Positions 4,734 to 6,289 of a stretch of 6,289 nucleotides of DNA are shown one piece after another (position 1 is the first letter of the stretch; the number at the start of each line of letters is the position of its first letter). A program made the translations under genes and the position numbers. Under the pieces are notes generated by a model. That model had not been told where the DNA came from and made no database searches. It saw only the letters and a program-made list of their open reading frames with translations. Source of the DNA: Cyanobium sp. NIES-981 (GTDB lineage Bacteria > Cyanobacteriota > Cyanobacteriia > PCC-6307 > Cyanobiaceae); assembly GCA_945907085.1 (NCBI GenBank), contig CAMDSS010000116.1, positions 1 through 6,289 of the forward strand, in the 5' to 3' direction.

Positions 4734-5912
4734 CTATTTAGCAGTTGCAGTGGCCCTTGCGGCCAAGTCCCGGGCGGTTTGCAAGATCTGCGGCCATGGG
4801 GCATCGCTGCGCAGCTGCCCCGCCATCACCCCACTGGGCCAGGCCTGGACCCCCTGGGATCGCAACGCCTCCACCAACAGATCCAGCCGGGGTGGGCCTT
4901 GCTTGAGCCGGCGGGCCAGGTCGGCCGTGGGCCAACAGCGGGCGGGCACCCCTGGATCGGCGGCCAAAGCCGCCAACAACTTCAAAGCGACACGACCCAC
5001 TCCTGATTGGTTGACTGCTGGCTGGCTCGCCAGGGCAGCCATCTGGTTCAACAACCCCGGTTCCTGCAACGGTCCAATCCAAAGGGGGCCGCTAATCGCC
5101 AAGGGCGAGGGCTCACCAGCGGCCTCAGCGGTGCCCCCACAGCAGAGCTGCCATTGCCTGAATCGCAGCAGGCTCTGCACCTGTTGATCCCCGCAGCGGT
5201 GGCAGAGAGCAACCAAGCCGAGCTGCTCCTCTTCCCTGCTGGCGCAAAGACGCACCACCCGGACGGCCGTGCGAAAGGTGCGCCCCTCGCTAAAGCTGAA
5301 CAGGGGTTCGATGCCCCGGCCCATGGCCCAGGCCGCCCGTGCCACGGCCCCCAGCTGCAACCGCAGCGCTAGCTCCCAGCTGGCCGGATGGGCCCGGGCC
5401 GCCGCCCCCCAATGGCGAATGGCGGCGGATCGGTCGTGGCCCGTGGACGAACGGCCATCGGTGCTGGCCAGGTAGAGCGCGCCGCCAAAACTCACCGCCT
5501 CCAGGGCCAGGGGCAGCAGGCTTGTTGGGCAGCCAAAGGCATCGAGGTCCACCAGCTCAAAACGCTCCTGGCGCTGCAGGCAGCCGGCCAGGAGCGCTTG
5601 GGCCGTCAGTGCCGTGGTGCGCACCCTGGCTCCAACCAAGGGCTGCAGGTTGGACTCAAGCAGGGGCAATCGGTTGGGATCGGCGTCATTGGCCCATACC
5701 TCGCTAGCCCCCGCCTCCAGGCCGTAGCGCAGGGCGCGGATGCCGCAGCCGGCCATCCCATCCAGCACCCGCAACGGTCCCTGGCCCTCCAACATGCGGG
5801 CCAGGAGCACGCCCAGATCCCGCGATGGCCGCGATGCAGGCCGAAAAAAGCCATCGCCCAGGCGCAGATCCGCAGCTCCTTCGCAATAGTGATCAGCAGT
5901 GACAGGGATCAG
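4734..5912 (-). CDS. trm1: Trm1-type tRNA (guanine-N2) dimethyltransferase, start uncertain (CTG?)
   Basis: Trm1 transfers methyl groups from S-adenosylmethionine to N2 of guanine 26 (and 27 in Aquifex) of tRNA; in bacteria it is largely confined to cyanobacteria and a few others. Counted from CTG 5912 it has 392 residues: the conserved EGAADLRLGDGFFRPASRPSRDL (11-33), SAM motif I VLDGMAGCGIRAL (49-61), NDADP (75-79), catalytic-region LVDLDAFGCP (120-129), STDGRSSTGH (150-159), a Cys cluster CHRC...CC (237-258) that may bind zinc, and SGPLWIGPL (274-282). The stop is TAG 4736-4734. No ATG, GTG or TTG lies between the EGxA motif and codons overlapping the divergent hydrolase by well over 100 bases. 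CTG 5912 keeps the whole motif. CTG 5867 has a good upstream GAAGGAG (5882-5876) but would cut into the motif. The gene precedes petM by 32 bases. Confidence 0.88.
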   Translation of the reverse strand: MIPVTADHYCEGAADLRLGDGFFRPASRPSRDLGVLLARMLEGQGPLRVLDGMAGCGIRALRYGLEAGASEVWANDADPNRLPLLESNLQPLVGARVRTTALTAQALLAGCLQRQERFELVDLDAFGCPTSLLPLALEAVSFGGALYLASTDGRSSTGHDRSAAIRHWGAAARAHPASWELALRLQLGAVARAAWAMGRGIEPLFSFSEGRTFRTAVRVVRLCASREEEQLGLVALCHRCGDQQVQSLLRFRQWQLCCGGTAEAAGEPSPLAISGPLWIGPLQEPGLLNQMAALASQPAVNQSGVGRVALKLLAALAADPGVPARCWPTADLARRLKQGPPRLDLLVEALRSQGVQAWPSGVMAGQLRSDAPWPQILQTARDLAARATATAK

Positions 5913-5916
5913 GAGA
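5911..5916 (+). promoter_or_regulatory. Shine-Dalgarno AGGAGA for the alpha/beta hydrolase
   Basis: AGGAGA lies 6 bases before GTG 5923, ideal spacing. It decides this start over the other in-frame GTG at 5899, which has no such site. It overlaps the proposed first codon of trm1 on the other strand. Confidence 0.65.
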
Positions 5917-5922
5917 CCGACC

Positions 5923-6289
5923 GTGGGGAGTGCCGATACCCAGCCTGTCGCCTCGGGCGCCGAGTGGGGGGTCCATGCCCATTGGCGCTGGCAGGGCCAA
6001 CGCTGCCACTGGCGGGTCCTGGGCGATCCGGCCCACCCACCCCTGGTGTTGCTGCATGGCTTTGCGGCCGGCAGTGGCCACTGGCGGGGAAATGCCCATG
6101 CCATCGCCGCCGCCGGCTGGAGGGTGTATGGGCTGGACCTGGTGGGCTTTGGTGCCTCCAGCCAACCGGCCCTCTGGCTGGACAACCGGCTCTGGGCACG
6201 CCAGTTGCAGGGATTCCTCGAAGAGGTGGTGCAAGGGCCTGCGGTGGTGGTAGGCCATTCCCTGGGGGGATTGGTGGCCCTCAGTGCTG
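5923..6289 (+). CDS. Alpha/beta hydrolase fold protein (3' truncated)
   Basis: The frame opens at GTG 5923 and is still open at the window end, giving 122 complete codons. There is no in-frame ATG, and an in-frame TGA at 5890-5892 limits how far upstream it can start. The fold signatures are PPLVLLHGFAAGSGHW (39-54; oxyanion-hole HG at 45-46), VYGLDLVGFGASSQP (68-82) and the nucleophile elbow VVVGHSLGG with Ser113. The rest of the triad (Asp and His) lies beyond the edge. Sequence style resembles the haloalkane dehalogenase/epoxide hydrolase-like hydrolases common in cyanobacteria and chloroplasts; the substrate cannot be inferred. It is divergent from trm1, with only about 10 bases between the proposed start codons, so at least one promoter must lie inside the opposing gene. 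Confidence 0.85.
   Translation, partial: MGSADTQPVASGAEWGVHAHWRWQGQRCHWRVLGDPAHPPLVLLHGFAAGSGHWRGNAHAIAAAGWRVYGLDLVGFGASSQPALWLDNRLWARQLQGFLEEVVQGPAVVVGHSLGGLVALSA

Noticed and set aside
4513..5372. Plus-strand frames over petM and trm1 (for example 4513-5187)
   Set aside because: They are low-complexity translations opposite well-recognised genes.
5893..6258. Long minus-strand frames antisense to the hydrolase, including the upstream extension of the Trm1 frame to 6185
   Set aside because: The translations are Pro/Arg/Gly/Trp-rich with no family motifs, while the + strand carries clear alpha/beta hydrolase motifs. They are GC-driven antisense frames.

Overview
The window looks like chromosome from a GC-rich cyanobacterium, most likely a picocyanobacterium of the Synechococcus/Cyanobium group. 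The case rests on a complete petM (cytochrome b6f subunit), a complete ycf39 (photosystem II assembly factor), the end of an NTRC-type thioredoxin reductase/thioredoxin fusion, and a cyanobacterial-type Trm1 tRNA methyltransferase. The lineage is inferred from protein character and GC content; no database was searched.

Layout. Bases 1-228 (+) hold the C-terminal thioredoxin part of an NTRC-like protein. It converges, with 4 bases between stop codons, on a small IF-1-type gene (infA, 233-499, -). Next on the + strand come a possible 28-residue membrane micropeptide (610-696) and an RluE/RsuA-type pseudouridine synthase (706-1365), whose conserved N-terminus can only begin at a CTG codon. From about 1440 to 3180 base composition drops to roughly 40-58% GC in the lines counted, against about 62-72% in lines from the flanking genes. 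This segment carries a TerB-like helical protein (1530-2126) and a bestrophin-family membrane channel (2149-3147), and looks like an accessory insertion. The seam between these two genes contains overlapping inverted repeats and a direct repeat.

The right part is mostly on the - strand. A 71-residue protein of unknown function (3290-3505) lies beyond a cluster of alternating TGGTC/GACCA motifs. It is preceded by a closely spaced same-strand series trm1 (4734 to about 5912), petM (4600-4701) and ycf39 (3582-4544), with gaps of 32 and 55 bases that suggest co-transcription. An alpha/beta hydrolase starts divergently at GTG 5923 (+) and runs off the window. Trm1 has no ATG, GTG or TTG upstream of its conserved EGxA motif unless it overlaps the hydrolase deeply, so its start is unresolved.

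Taken together, the core genes cover translation and RNA modification (IF-1, pseudouridine synthase, Trm1), photosynthetic complex assembly (PetM, Ycf39) and plastid-type redox control (NTRC). The TerB-like/bestrophin pair is the accessory element. I found no CRISPR array, transposase, tRNA or rRNA. No gene cluster here is clearly an undescribed system; the best candidates for a second look are the low-GC pair with its repeat-rich junction and the two genes that appear to lack standard start codons.
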